Shown here one piece after another: positions 53,547-62,205 of a stretch of DNA of 64,000 bases (position 1 is its first letter; each line of letters starts with the position of its first letter). The stretch comes from Noviherbaspirillum suwonense (lineage in GTDB: Bacteria; Pseudomonadota; Gammaproteobacteria; Burkholderiales; Burkholderiaceae_D), in NCBI RefSeq assembly GCF_900182955.1, contig NZ_FXUL01000019.1:62001-126000 (forward strand), written 5' to 3'. A program made the translations under genes and the position numbers. Below the pieces are notes generated by a model. It saw only the letters and a list, made by a program, of their open reading frames with translations. It had not been told where the DNA came from and searched no databases.

Positions 53547-53621
53547 TTAGCGGTTGGCGATGTACATCGTGATTTCAAAGCCCCAGCGCATATCGACTGC
53601 TTGCGGTTTTTCCCAGATCAT
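53547..53621 (-). CDS. pqqA: PQQ precursor peptide PqqA
   Basis: 24 residues. The conserved core is W-E-x-P-x-x-x-D-x-R-x-G-F-E-I-T-x-Y: Glu16 and Tyr20 are the two residues fused into PQQ. An AAGGAGAA ribosome site lies five bases before the ATG at 53621. Gene order A-B-C-D-E on the minus strand is the classical one. I see no clear sigma-70 or sigma-54 promoter; two TCATGA repeats lie about 140-150 bases upstream. Confidence 0.96.
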   Translation of the reverse strand: MIWEKPQAVDMRWGFEITMYIANR

Positions 53622-53757
53622 ACGGTTCTCCTTGAAGGTTGAAAGCGATTGGAACAGGTTGAAGGAACAAGCACCCGGGAGCGCACTGCCATCCCGGATT
53701 CGATTCATTCTGTGCCGTGCGCCGGCCGGGCGCAGCGGTAAATCCATGAATGGCGTC

Positions 53758-53772
53758 TCATGATTTTCATGA
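53758..53772. repeat. Tandem TCATGA palindromes between pqqA and the hydrolase gene
   Basis: TCATGA occurs at 53758-53763 and again at 53767-53772, nine bases apart, with a related GATCATGG at 53786-53793. The nine-base period and the location in a divergent regulatory region suggest a protein-binding site, possibly for the NarL-type regulator encoded at 56163. Confidence 0.35.
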
Positions 53773-53822
53773 TTCTTTGCTAAAGATCATGGCCGCCGTC
53801 CGCGGTTGATTAGAATCGGGTG

Positions 53823-54791
53823 ATGAGTCCAGACCAGCTTGCGCATGCACCGGCGCCGTTCGACGAAGGCCGCCTCGACGCCGGCGACGGCCACCTGACC
53901 TGGTATGCGCAGTACGGCAACCCGCAGGGCATGCCGCTGTTCTGGCTGCACGGCGGGCCGGGCAGCGGCTCCGGCCTGCGCCACCTCGCCCTGTTCGACC
54001 TCGCGCGCTATCGGCTGGTGCTGGCCGACCAGCGCGGCTGCGGCCGCAGCCTGCCGCCGGGCGCGCTCCGGCATAACGACACCGACCTGCTGATCGCCGA
54101 CATCGAGCGGCTGCGCGCGCACCTGCGGCTGGCCCGCATCGTCGTCGGCGGCGGCTCCTGGGGTGCGGCGCTGGCGCTACTGTATGCGGCGCGCCATCGC
54201 ACGCGGGTCGATGCGCTGCTGCTGCGCGCGCCCTTCCTAGCAAGCGCGGCGGAGATCGACGCGTTCTTCGCGCCGCGGCCGGACCTGCAGGACGGCGCCT
54301 GGCAGGAATTCGCCGCGCTGGCCCCGCCGTCGGAACGCGGCAGCCTGCTGCCCTGGCTGGCGCGGCAGCTTGCCAGCGCCGGGCATGCGCAATGCGCCCG
54401 GATCGCCCGCGGCTGGCATGTCTACGAGCAGCTGCGCGAGTCCGGCGCCGTACCCGCGCAGCCGGTGGTGGACGACGCGCTGATTGCGCGTTACCGTATC
54501 CAGGCGCATTACCTGCTGCATGCCTGTTTTGTCGGCAAGGACGGCGTGCAGGCGGCGGCGCGCGCGCTGGGCGGCATGCCGGCGGCGATCCTGCACGGCG
54601 GCGCCGACCGGGTGTGTCCTCCGGACAATGCGCGGCTGCTGCAGCGCTGCCTGCCGGCAAGCCGCGTGCGCATCGTCGCGGGCGCGGGGCATGCGCCGTT
54701 TCACCCCGGCATGGCGTCGGCACTGATGGAGGCCCAGGACTGTTATGCACGCAACGCACATTTCGAAGGCTGGGATAGTGGACATGGATAA
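53823..54791 (+). CDS. Alpha/beta hydrolase, proline-iminopeptidase-like
   Basis: 322 residues. The oxyanion motif is FWLHGGPGSGSGLRHL, the nucleophile Ser is in VGGGSWGAALAL, the acid in LHGGADRVCPP and the His in AGAGHAPFHPG. These match prolyl iminopeptidase-type S33 hydrolases. It is divergent from pqqA and coupled to the histidine kinase gene downstream (8-base overlap). A role in trimming the cross-linked PqqA peptide is conceivable, since no pqqF/G protease gene is seen, but this is inference only. Start at 53823 with a GTG one codon earlier as alternative; no ribosome site is clear. Confidence 0.8.
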   Translation: MSPDQLAHAPAPFDEGRLDAGDGHLTWYAQYGNPQGMPLFWLHGGPGSGSGLRHLALFDLARYRLVLADQRGCGRSLPPGALRHNDTDLLIADIERLRAHLRLARIVVGGGSWGAALALLYAARHRTRVDALLLRAPFLASAAEIDAFFAPRPDLQDGAWQEFAALAPPSERGSLLPWLARQLASAGHAQCARIARGWHVYEQLRESGAVPAQPVVDDALIARYRIQAHYLLHACFVGKDGVQAAARALGGMPAAILHGGADRVCPPDNARLLQRCLPASRVRIVAGAGHAPFHPGMASALMEAQDCYARNAHFEGWDSGHG

Positions 54792-56166
54792 GCCCGCGCG
54801 GCGGCGCCGCGAGTTCGGCCTGCTGCTGAAGATCAACCTGCTGCTGGGCGCGCTGACCTGCGCCGCCCTGGCCGTGTTCATCGCCCAGGAAATCCACACG
54901 ACCCGCAGCAGCATACGCGAGGAGATGGAAGCGTCGAACCGGGTCGCGACCCAGCTGCTGGGACGCATCACCGCGATCTACGTGCGCCAGGCGCCGTGGG
55001 CGCTGGCCGAAGTGCTGCGCGAGACCGGCCGGGTCAGGGCCAACGAGATCCGGCTCTATGACAATGAAGGCCAGCTGGTCTACGAGTCGCCGCCCTCGGT
55101 CTACAAGGCGGGACGCTATGCGCCCGACTGGTATGCCGCGCTGGTGACGCCGGCCATGCGCGCGACCGTCATCCGGGTCAACGCCGGCACCCTGGTGGTG
55201 ATGCCCAACCCGACGCGGGCGGTGCTGGACGGCTGGGACGACCTGATGTCCTTCGTCGCCGGGCAGGCCGGCATGCTGGCGCTGGCCTACCTGCTGATGT
55301 TCTGGATGATGGCGCGCTGGCTGGCGCCGTTCGAGCAGATACGGCGCGCGCTGCTGGACATCGGCAGCGGCCGGCTCGATGTCAGGCTGCCGCCGCTGAA
55401 GGGCAAGGAGCCGGGCGAGATGGGCGTGGCCTTCAACCGGATGGCGGACGCAGTGCAGCATGACATGGCCACCCGCCAGCAGATGGCGGAGGCGCAGGCG
55501 AGGCTCGCCGCGCAGAAGGATTTCACCCAGGCGCTGCACCGGCGCATCGAGGAGGAGCGCAGCGCGATCGCGCGCGAGCTGCATGACGAGATGGGCCAGT
55601 CGCTGACGGCCATGCGCAGCATCGCCGCCGCGCTGGCGCAGAGTCCCGACCTCAAGGGACGGCCCGGCGCCGACGCCGCCCGCCTGCTGTTCGAGACCGC
55701 CGGCTCGACCTTCGACGCGATGCACCGGCTGATACCCCGGCTGCGCCCGGTGCAGCTGGAGGAAATCGGCCTGGTCAATGCGCTGCGCGACCTGGCCGCC
55801 TCGCTGCAGCAGGCCAATGCCGGGCTGCGCATCGAGCTGCAGCTTCCCTCGGAGATCGACGGCGTCGACAGCGATGCCGAGACCTGCGCCTACCGCATCG
55901 TGCAGGAAGCGCTGACCAACGTGGTCCGCCATGCCGGCGCCAGCGTCGCCCGCATCGCGCTGTTCGTCGACGACGGCATGCTGCGCCTGACGGTCTCGGA
56001 CGACGGCCGCGGCGCCGCCGACCCGTTTTCCCGCGCCGGGCACTACGGCGTGCGCGGCATGCGCGAGCGCGCCGAAGCGCTGGGCGGCCGCCTGGACATC
56101 CGTACCGGGCCGCAGGGCGGCCTCGAGGTCGAGGCCTGCATCCCGCTGCAGCAGGTGACCGCATGA
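54784..56166 (+). CDS. NarX/DegS-type membrane sensor histidine kinase
   Basis: 460 residues: transmembrane helix 1 (about 15-34), a periplasmic sensor of about 120 residues, helix 2 (about 165-185, LALAYLLMFWMMARWL), HAMP, HisKA_3 with phosphoacceptor His in ERSAIARELHDEMGQSLTA, and an HATPase with IVQEALTNVVRHA and SDDGRGAAD. It should phosphorylate the NarL-type regulator encoded immediately after (four-base overlap). Position next to pqq genes suggests it senses an alcohol, metal or PQQ status in the periplasm. The start at 54784 overlaps the hydrolase gene. Confidence 0.9.
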   Translation: MDKPARRRREFGLLLKINLLLGALTCAALAVFIAQEIHTTRSSIREEMEASNRVATQLLGRITAIYVRQAPWALAEVLRETGRVRANEIRLYDNEGQLVYESPPSVYKAGRYAPDWYAALVTPAMRATVIRVNAGTLVVMPNPTRAVLDGWDDLMSFVAGQAGMLALAYLLMFWMMARWLAPFEQIRRALLDIGSGRLDVRLPPLKGKEPGEMGVAFNRMADAVQHDMATRQQMAEAQARLAAQKDFTQALHRRIEEERSAIARELHDEMGQSLTAMRSIAAALAQSPDLKGRPGADAARLLFETAGSTFDAMHRLIPRLRPVQLEEIGLVNALRDLAASLQQANAGLRIELQLPSEIDGVDSDAETCAYRIVQEALTNVVRHAGASVARIALFVDDGMLRLTVSDDGRGAADPFSRAGHYGVRGMRERAEALGGRLDIRTGPQGGLEVEACIPLQQVTA

Positions 56167-56804
56167 GCGACATGATCAGGGTGATGCTGGTCGACGACCA
56201 CATGGTGGTGCGCATCGGCTTCAAAATGCTGCTCGATGCGACGCCGGACATCCGCGTGGTGGCCGAGGCCGATTCGGCCGAGGCGGCCTACCAGCAGCTG
56301 GAGGCCGCCAGCCCCGACCTGATCCTGATGGACATCGGCCTGGGCGGCACCAACGGCGTGGAAGCGACCCGCCGCATCGTCGCGCGCGACCCGGCGGCGC
56401 GGGTGCTGGCGCTGTCGACCCATGAAGATCCGAGCTATGTGCGCTTCATGCTCAAGGCCGGCGCGCTGGGCTATGTCTCCAAGCGCAGCGCGCCCGAGGA
56501 ACTGATGCAGGCCATACGCACCGTGGCCGGCGGCGGCCGCTTCCTCGACAGCCACGTGTCGCAGCGCATGGCGATGCAGGCGTTCGACGGCGGCCAGAAC
56601 CCGGTCGACGTGCTGTCGGAGCGCGAGTTCGCGGTGTTCATGGAGCTGGCGCGCGGCATGACGGTCAACCAGGTCGCCGCGATGATGAACATCTCGCCGC
56701 GCACCGCTGGCACCCATCTGTACAACATCAAGCAGAAGCTGGCCGTGGGCAACCAGACCGAGCTGGCGCTGATCGCGATCCGGCACGGCATGCTGTCGCC
56801 ATGA
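56163..56804 (+). CDS. NarL/LuxR-family response regulator
   Basis: 213 residues: receiver with VMLVDDHMVVR, phosphoacceptor Asp in LILMDIGLGG, and Lys in GYVSKRSAPEEL; then a LuxR-type helix-turn-helix (about 150-207) with VLSEREFAVFMELARGMTV and SPRTAGTHLYNIKQKL. Regulators of this kind (ErbR/AgmR, ExaE) control PQQ and alcohol dehydrogenase genes in pseudomonads. All phosphorylation residues are intact. Target sites could be at the pqqA region, the dyad at 50346-50378 or the receptor gene downstream. Confidence 0.92.
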   Translation: MSDMIRVMLVDDHMVVRIGFKMLLDATPDIRVVAEADSAEAAYQQLEAASPDLILMDIGLGGTNGVEATRRIVARDPAARVLALSTHEDPSYVRFMLKAGALGYVSKRSAPEELMQAIRTVAGGGRFLDSHVSQRMAMQAFDGGQNPVDVLSEREFAVFMELARGMTVNQVAAMMNISPRTAGTHLYNIKQKLAVGNQTELALIAIRHGMLSP

Positions 56805-56920
56805 CCGCGAGGCGACGCATCACGGCAGGCATGGACCGTGCTAGACCATGCCGGAGAGCAAGGTAGCAGCAAGCTGTAACCCGTTCTGATGCAGTGCATA
56901 AAAACAATGGAGACCGAGAC

Positions 56921-59209
56921 ATGACGACACCGTTTTCGACGATGCGGCACGCCGCGCTGGCAATGCAACTGGGAGTGGAAGTAGGAGTGGGAATCGGCCT
57001 GGCGGGAATGCTGGGCGCCGCGCAGGCGCAGGAAAATCCGGCCGAAGCGCTGGAGCTGCCCACCGTCCAGGTAATCGGCACCAGCCTGCTGCCCGGCCTG
57101 GGCACGCCGATACAGGATGTTCCATACAATGTTCAACTTTTGAACAGTGACAGCATCGCCGGGCAGCGGCAGAACAGCCTGGCCGACCATCTCGAGCAGA
57201 ATGCCGGCAGCGTCACGGTGAATGCCGCGCAGGGCAATCCCTATCAGCCCGACATCAGCTTCCGCGGCTTCACCGCGTCGCCGCTGCTGGGCGTGCCGCA
57301 GGGCCTGTCGGTCTTCCAGGACGGCGTGCGGATCAACGAGCCGTTCGGCGACACCGTCAACTGGGACCTGCTGCCGCAGTCGGCGATCGCCAACATACAG
57401 CTGATCCCCGGCTCCAACCCGGTTTTCGGCCTCAATACGCTGGGCGGCGCGCTGGCCGTCTACACCAAAAGCGGCAGCGCCTATCCGGGCGGGTCGGTGC
57501 AGTTTTCCGGCGGCTCCTTCGGCCGCAAGGCCATGGAGTTCGAGCAGGGCGGCAAGCGCGGCAACCTGGACTATTTCGTGACCGGCAACCTGGCCGACGA
57601 CCGCGGCTGGGCCGAGCACAATGCCAGCCGCATCCAGCAGTTCTTCGGCAAGGTCGGCTACCAGACCAGCGTCACCGACTTCGACGTCAGCCTGACCAGC
57701 GCCAACAACCGGCTGGAGGGCACGCAGACGCTGCCCAATTCCTTCGCAGACAACATCCGGCAGGCCTACACCTATCCCGACCGCAACAACAACAAGCTGC
57801 TGTTCCTGACCGCCAAGGGCAGCCGCTTCATCAATGACGATGTGCTGGTCGGGGGCAATGTCTACTACCGCAACTACCGCAACAGCAACGTGTCGAGCAA
57901 TGTCAACAACGAGTTCGGCGAGGTCACGAATGGCGTCGCCGACACCACCGAGGCATTCAACGACCGCGCCGTCATCGACCAGAACAGCTACGGCGCCGGG
58001 CTGCAGCTGACGCTGCTGGGCCAGGTGGCCGGCCGCAAGAACCAGTTCGTCATCGGCGCCAGCGCCGACATCGGCGACGCCCGCTACACCCAGGAGGAGC
58101 AGGAGGCCACCTTCACCGCCGACCGCGGCACCATCGGCGCCGGCGAGTTCGAACGCACCACCGACGCCAAGACCCGCAACCGCTACTATGGCCTGTTCGC
58201 CAGCGACACCCTGTCGCTGGGCGAGCGCTGGACGCTGACCCTGTCCGGCCGCTACAACCTGGCCCGCGTGGCCATACGCGACCAGTCCGGCGAAGCGCCG
58301 CAGCTCGATGGCGACCACCGGTTTTCCCGCTTCAGCCCGGCGCTGGGCCTGAACTTCAACCCGACCCCGCAGCTCACGACCTATGCGACCTATAACGAGG
58401 GCATGCGGGCGCCGACCGCGATCGAACTCACCTGCGCCGACCCGGAAGCGCCATGCAAGCTTCCCAACAGCTTCCTGTCCGACCCGCCATTGAAGAAAGT
58501 GGTGTCGAAGACCTTCGAGCTGGGCGCGCGCGGCAAGCAGGGCGAGCACCTGTCGTGGAGCGCGGCGGCCTACCGCACCGAACTAGATGACGACATCCAG
58601 TTCGTCAGCAGCGGCGGCACGGCGACCAATGCCGGCTATTTCCAGAATGTCGGCAAGACCCGGCGCCAGGGCCTGGAGCTGGGCGGGGCCGGCAAGTGGG
58701 GGCCGCTGTCCGTGAGCGCGCGCTATGGCTTCATCGACGCGACCTACCAGACCGGCTTCAGCGAGAACAGCCCGGTCAACACCAGCGCCGACGAGACCGG
58801 CGCGATCCAGGTGAAGAACGGCGACCGCATCCCGGGCATACCGCGCCACAACCTCAAGCTGCGGCTCGGGTACGACCTCACCGCGCAGTGGAATGTCGGC
58901 GCGAACGTGGTCTATTCAAGCAGCGTCCATGCGCGCGGCGACGAGAACAACAGCGACGCGCGCGGCAAGGTGCCGGGCTACGGCGTGCTCAACCTCGACA
59001 CCCGCTACACGATACGCAAGGGATGGGACGTGTTCGCCCGCGTCAACAACCTGTTCAACCGGGAATACGCCAACCTCGGCGTGCTCGGCCTGAATGCGTT
59101 CGCCGGGCCGGGCAACAGCTTCGACGGCGCCAACCCGGTGGGCGAGCAGTTCCGCGGCTATGGCGCGCCTAGGGGCATCTGGATCGGGACGCGCTATGCG
59201 TGGCTGTAG
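56921..59209 (+). CDS. TonB-dependent outer-membrane receptor
   Basis: 762 residues. Signal peptide (cleavage near AQAQEN), then a TonB-box-like segment LELPTVQVIGT, plug domain (about 50-165; ISFRGFTASPLLGVPQG, VFQDGVRINEPFGDTVNWD, VFGLNTLGGALAVYTKSG) and a 22-strand barrel ending in a C-terminal aromatic strand (IGTRYAWL). It imports a ligand across the outer membrane using TonB. The substrate is unknown; the location next to the PQQ two-component genes makes a metal (lanthanide) chelate or PQQ itself reasonable guesses. The start at 56921 follows a GGAGACC site. About 115 bases separate it from the regulator gene. Confidence 0.92.
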   Translation: MTTPFSTMRHAALAMQLGVEVGVGIGLAGMLGAAQAQENPAEALELPTVQVIGTSLLPGLGTPIQDVPYNVQLLNSDSIAGQRQNSLADHLEQNAGSVTVNAAQGNPYQPDISFRGFTASPLLGVPQGLSVFQDGVRINEPFGDTVNWDLLPQSAIANIQLIPGSNPVFGLNTLGGALAVYTKSGSAYPGGSVQFSGGSFGRKAMEFEQGGKRGNLDYFVTGNLADDRGWAEHNASRIQQFFGKVGYQTSVTDFDVSLTSANNRLEGTQTLPNSFADNIRQAYTYPDRNNNKLLFLTAKGSRFINDDVLVGGNVYYRNYRNSNVSSNVNNEFGEVTNGVADTTEAFNDRAVIDQNSYGAGLQLTLLGQVAGRKNQFVIGASADIGDARYTQEEQEATFTADRGTIGAGEFERTTDAKTRNRYYGLFASDTLSLGERWTLTLSGRYNLARVAIRDQSGEAPQLDGDHRFSRFSPALGLNFNPTPQLTTYATYNEGMRAPTAIELTCADPEAPCKLPNSFLSDPPLKKVVSKTFELGARGKQGEHLSWSAAAYRTELDDDIQFVSSGGTATNAGYFQNVGKTRRQGLELGGAGKWGPLSVSARYGFIDATYQTGFSENSPVNTSADETGAIQVKNGDRIPGIPRHNLKLRLGYDLTAQWNVGANVVYSSSVHARGDENNSDARGKVPGYGVLNLDTRYTIRKGWDVFARVNNLFNREYANLGVLGLNAFAGPGNSFDGANPVGEQFRGYGAPRGIWIGTRYAWL

Positions 59210-59248
59210 AGGTGCGGCTGTAAAGCGGGGCTGTAAGGCGTGGCTGTG
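59202..59248. repeat. Short imperfect tandem repeat after the receptor gene
   Basis: GGCTGT(A/G) recurs at 59202, 59216, 59229 and 59242, a 13-14-base period. The first unit encodes the last residues of the receptor. It looks like a small replication-slippage expansion between convergent genes. Confidence 0.5.
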
Positions 59249-59267
59249 ATGCTGCGGCGGCGGTGCG

Positions 59268-59699
59268 CTAGTGCGTCCGGCAGCGCGAGAAGCGCAGCAT
59301 CCCGCCGTAGCGGCCCTGGCGGCCATGCAGGCCCAGGTAGGCGTTCTGGGCCGCATACGCCTGCTCCTCGCTTTCGAGCACCGCCGTGCAGGATGTGAAC
59401 GCGACGCTGCCCATATTCCTGAACTGGAGCACGTGGACGATTTCATGGACCAGGAAGGAGGCGTCTTCGGGGTCGTCGAAGTCGAGCTTGGCATCCACCA
59501 CGATCCGGTAGCGCTGGGTGTCGAAAGCCGCCATCAGGCCGGCGCAGCGCACCGGCGCGGACGAGCAGACCACCTGGTTGAGTTCGGTGCGCGTCAGCTG
59601 GCTCACCGGCGGCAGGTCCCGCACGTCCATGGCCGGCAGGCCGGATAGCCGGATGGCGGCGGCGAGCAGTGCGGCCAGTACGTCGATGGACGGGGGCAT
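59268..59699 (-). CDS. Small exported protein with an HExxH motif
   Basis: 143 residues. A weak N-terminal hydrophobic stretch (IDVLAALLAAAIRLSGL) may be a signal peptide. The centre reads DASFLVHEIVHVLQF, a zinc-protease-type His-Glu-x-x-His; an upstream YRIVVDAKLDFDDPED strand and a later SEEQAYAAQNAYL (Glu as a possible third ligand) complete a gluzincin-like pattern. Several cysteines (VVCSSAPVRCAG, SCTAV) suggest disulfides. No family name can be given with confidence. The start at 59699 is preferred because the upstream open frame has no homology-like features. Confidence 0.65.
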   Translation of the reverse strand: MPPSIDVLAALLAAAIRLSGLPAMDVRDLPPVSQLTRTELNQVVCSSAPVRCAGLMAAFDTQRYRIVVDAKLDFDDPEDASFLVHEIVHVLQFRNMGSVAFTSCTAVLESEEQAYAAQNAYLGLHGRQGRYGGMLRFSRCRTH

Positions 59700-60037
59700 A
59701 TCCGCTTCCTCTGAAGATCCGGTGAAGAATACTCCGTCCCGGAATTTGCCGTGCGGCGCCAATCCCGCCCGGCAAGGCCGCCGCGCGCCGGAACGGCTCG
59801 CCATGCCTGTATTCGTTCAGTAGCGGCGCGGGCGCGGCGGCGTCGCGCCGCCGCCGCCGGAATCAAAGCACGGTCCGTGCGGATTTGCGGATTCTGCCTG
59901 TCCGGCCATTGAAAAACGGTATTTTTCAGAGGCCGGCGCGCGCCCGCCTTGTTCGCCGGCCATGTTGCGCCGAAAATCCGGGAGGCATGCAGCGCCTTCG
60001 TTGTAAAATCGCGCCCATCTCTCTACATGGAAATGTC

Positions 60038-60937
60038 ATGACCGATTTCGCAGATCTGTCGCAGGTGTCCTCCGGCATCAAGGCCGAGATTCTTGCGCAA
60101 GCATTACCGTACATACGCAAGTTCCACGGCAAGACCATCGTCATCAAATACGGCGGCAACGCGATGACCGACGAAAGCCTCAAGCACGGCTTCGCGCGCG
60201 ACGTGATCCTGCTGAAGCTGGTCGGCATGAACCCGGTGGTGGTCCACGGCGGCGGCCCCCAGATCGACAATGCGCTGAAAAAGATCGGCAAGCAGGGCAC
60301 CTTCATCCAGGGCATGCGCGTCACCGACGAGGAAACCATGGAAGTGGTGGAGTGGGTGCTGGGCGGCGAGGTGCAGCAGGACATCGTCATGCTGATCAAC
60401 CACTACGGCGGCCAGGCGGTGGGGCTGACGGGCAAGGACGGCGGCCTGATCCGCGCGCGCAAGTACAAGATGCCGGACCGCGAGAACCCGGGCCAGTTCC
60501 TCGACATCGGCTTCGTCGGCGAGATCGAGGCGATCAACCCGGCGGTGGTCAAGGCGCTGCAGGACGACGCCTTCATCCCCATCATTTCCCCGATCGGCTT
60601 CGGCGGCGACGGCCAGGCCTACAACATCAACGCGGACGTCGTGGCCGGCAAGATCGCCGAGATCCTGCATGCGGAAAAGCTGATCATGATGACCAACATC
60701 CCGGGCGTCATGGACAAGCAGGGCAATCTGCTGACCGACCTGTCGGCGCGCGAGATCGACGAGATGTTCAACGACGGCACCATCTCCGGCGGCATGCTGC
60801 CCAAGATCTCGTCGGCGCTGGACGCGGCCAAGTCGGGCGTGAACACGGTCCATATCGTCGACGGCCGCATCGAGCATTCGCTGCTGCTCGAAGTGCTGAC
60901 CGAGCAGGCCTTCGGCACCATGATCCGCTCGCACTAG
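60038..60937 (+). CDS. argB: Acetylglutamate kinase
   Basis: 299 residues. It phosphorylates N-acetyl-L-glutamate in arginine synthesis. The motifs [11 protein letters not shown] (ATP-binding Lys), [26 protein letters not shown] and [16 protein letters not shown] are all present. The N-terminal helix [20 protein letters not shown] is the kind found in arginine-inhibited, hexameric enzymes, so feedback control is likely. A TAAAAT -10-like box lies at 60004-60009. A strong hairpin follows the gene. Confidence 0.97.
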   Translation: MTDFADLSQVSSGIKAEILAQALPYIRKFHGKTIVIKYGGNAMTDESLKHGFARDVILLKLVGMNPVVVHGGGPQIDNALKKIGKQGTFIQGMRVTDEETMEVVEWVLGGEVQQDIVMLINHYGGQAVGLTGKDGGLIRARKYKMPDRENPGQFLDIGFVGEIEAINPAVVKALQDDAFIPIISPIGFGGDGQAYNINADVVAGKIAEILHAEKLIMMTNIPGVMDKQGNLLTDLSAREIDEMFNDGTISGGMLPKISSALDAAKSGVNTVHIVDGRIEHSLLLEVLTEQAFGTMIRSH

Positions 60938-60971
60938 ACCCCGCACCAAGCACGCTTCCTCACTCGCACCG

Positions 60972-60997
60972 GGGGCGCGGCCATGCCGCGCCCCTTT
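60972..60997 (+). terminator. Hairpin between argB and the HAD phosphatase gene
   Basis: Perfect 10-bp stem GGGGCGCGGC / GCCGCGCCCC with a CAT loop, followed by TTTCC. It ends only eight bases before the next ATG, so it may act as terminator, attenuator or as a structure that covers the following start. Confidence 0.6.
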
Positions 60998-61004
60998 CCA
61001 TTTC

Positions 61005-61748
61005 ATGTCAAAAATCACCTGGCTGTTCGACCTCGACAACACGCTGCACGATGCGTCGCATGCGATCTTTCCGGCCATCACCGCCAACATGAACCGGGTC
61101 ATCGCCCGGGTGCTGGCGGAGAGCGGCGCGGACGCCACGCCGGAAGCGGTGAATGCGGCGCGGCTGGCGTACTGGCGGCGCTATGGCGCGACGCTGCTGG
61201 GCATGGTCCGGCATCACCAGGTGCGGCCGGACGCGTTCCTGCACGAGGCGCACCAGTTCGACGACCTGGCGGCGATGATACGCGCCGAGCGCGGGCTGGG
61301 CCGGCTGCTGGCGCGTCTGCCGGGGCGCAAGATCCTGCTGACCAATGCGCCGCGCCGTTACTCGCAGCAGGTGCTGCGGCACCTGGGGCTGCACCGGCAT
61401 TTCGCGCAGCACGTGCCGATCGAGGCGATGACGGTGCACCGCCAGCTGCGGCCCAAGCCGTCGAAGCTGATGCTGCGGCGGCTGCTGGCGCGGCAGCGCA
61501 TCGCGCCGGGCAGCGCGGTGCTGGTGGAGGATACCGTGGGCCACCTGAAGGGCGCGCGGGCGCTCGGGATGCGCACGGTGTGGATCACCGGCTATCTCGC
61601 GGGCAGTCCGGCGGCGCAGCAGCACAGCAGCGCGCACCCGGCCTTGCGGCGGGCGGTGCGGCCGGCTTACGTCGATGTGAAGCTGAAGTCGGTGACGGGA
61701 TTGCCGGCGCGGCTGCGCCGGCTGGGCGTATCGGCGGACAGGACCTGA
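61005..61748 (+). CDS. HAD-family pyrimidine 5'-nucleotidase-like phosphatase
   Basis: 247 residues. The HAD nucleophile motif is WLFDLDNTLHDAS (first Asp nucleophile, second Asp acid/base), motif II LLTNAPRRYS and motif IV LVEDTVGHLKGAR. The family (SDT1/YjjG-like, subfamily IA) removes phosphate from pyrimidine nucleotides. It is often found downstream of argB in Betaproteobacteria. There is no purine-rich ribosome site before the ATG, and the hairpin ends eight bases upstream, so expression may depend on that structure. The C-terminal tail (about residues 200-247) is low-complexity and basic. Confidence 0.88.
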   Translation: MSKITWLFDLDNTLHDASHAIFPAITANMNRVIARVLAESGADATPEAVNAARLAYWRRYGATLLGMVRHHQVRPDAFLHEAHQFDDLAAMIRAERGLGRLLARLPGRKILLTNAPRRYSQQVLRHLGLHRHFAQHVPIEAMTVHRQLRPKPSKLMLRRLLARQRIAPGSAVLVEDTVGHLKGARALGMRTVWITGYLAGSPAAQQHSSAHPALRRAVRPAYVDVKLKSVTGLPARLRRLGVSADRT

Positions 61749-61813
61749 TACGCGAGGCGCGGGGCGGCGCATCCTGCACGAGTGTCAGGCGCTATTCCGC
61801 CTCCGTGCATGCC

Positions 61814-61838
61814 GTGCAACGCCCGCCGGGCACTGCAC
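61814..61838. terminator. Possible bidirectional hairpin between convergent genes
   Basis: GTGCA-AC-GCCC / GGGC-AC-TGCAC forms a broken stem with a three-base loop between the HAD gene and the cupin gene. No T-run. Weak evidence. Confidence 0.3.
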
Positions 61839-61857
61839 GCGCCCCAATTCCTGCAGG

Positions 61858-62205
61858 TCAGGGCTGGGTTGAGTTCCGCTGGTTCAGCAGCACCGTCATC
61901 AGCACCGAGGTGTTTTCCCGTGCATGCAGCGCATGCGGCACCTTGGGGCCGAGGTAGACCATTTCGCCGGCGCGCACCGTCTGGCGCTTGCCGTGGGCTT
62001 CGAGTTCGAATGCGCCTTCCAGGCATTGCAGCGTGACCTCGCCCTCGACCCAGTGGTCGGGCATCGATTTGCCGGCTGGCAGCACAAGCCGCATCAGTTC
62101 GACATGTTCGGTTTTCAAAAAGGCGTGCGACACCTGGCCTTCGAATTTGTCGCCCAGCGGCGCAATGTTAATCAAGTCGCCAGAAGTGGCATGGGGCAGG
62201 GACAT
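61858..62205 (-). CDS. Single-domain cupin protein
   Basis: 115 residues, all one cupin barrel. Motif 1 region PDHWVEGEVTLQCLEGAFEL has His and Glu but not the full His-x-His set of metal cupins; motif 2 is YLGPKVPHALHARENT with a His. It may bind a metal or small ligand in the cytoplasm; function unknown. Start at 62205 (MSLPHATSGDLINIAPLG) by homology. Confidence 0.85.
   Translation of the reverse strand: MSLPHATSGDLINIAPLGDKFEGQVSHAFLKTEHVELMRLVLPAGKSMPDHWVEGEVTLQCLEGAFELEAHGKRQTVRAGEMVYLGPKVPHALHARENTSVLMTVLLNQRNSTQP

Noticed and set aside
53641-53700. Possible sigma-54 promoter upstream of pqqA (GCACTGCCA on the plus strand)
   Set aside because: The GG-N10-GC spacing is not met on the minus strand; the match to the -24 element has no proper -12 partner.
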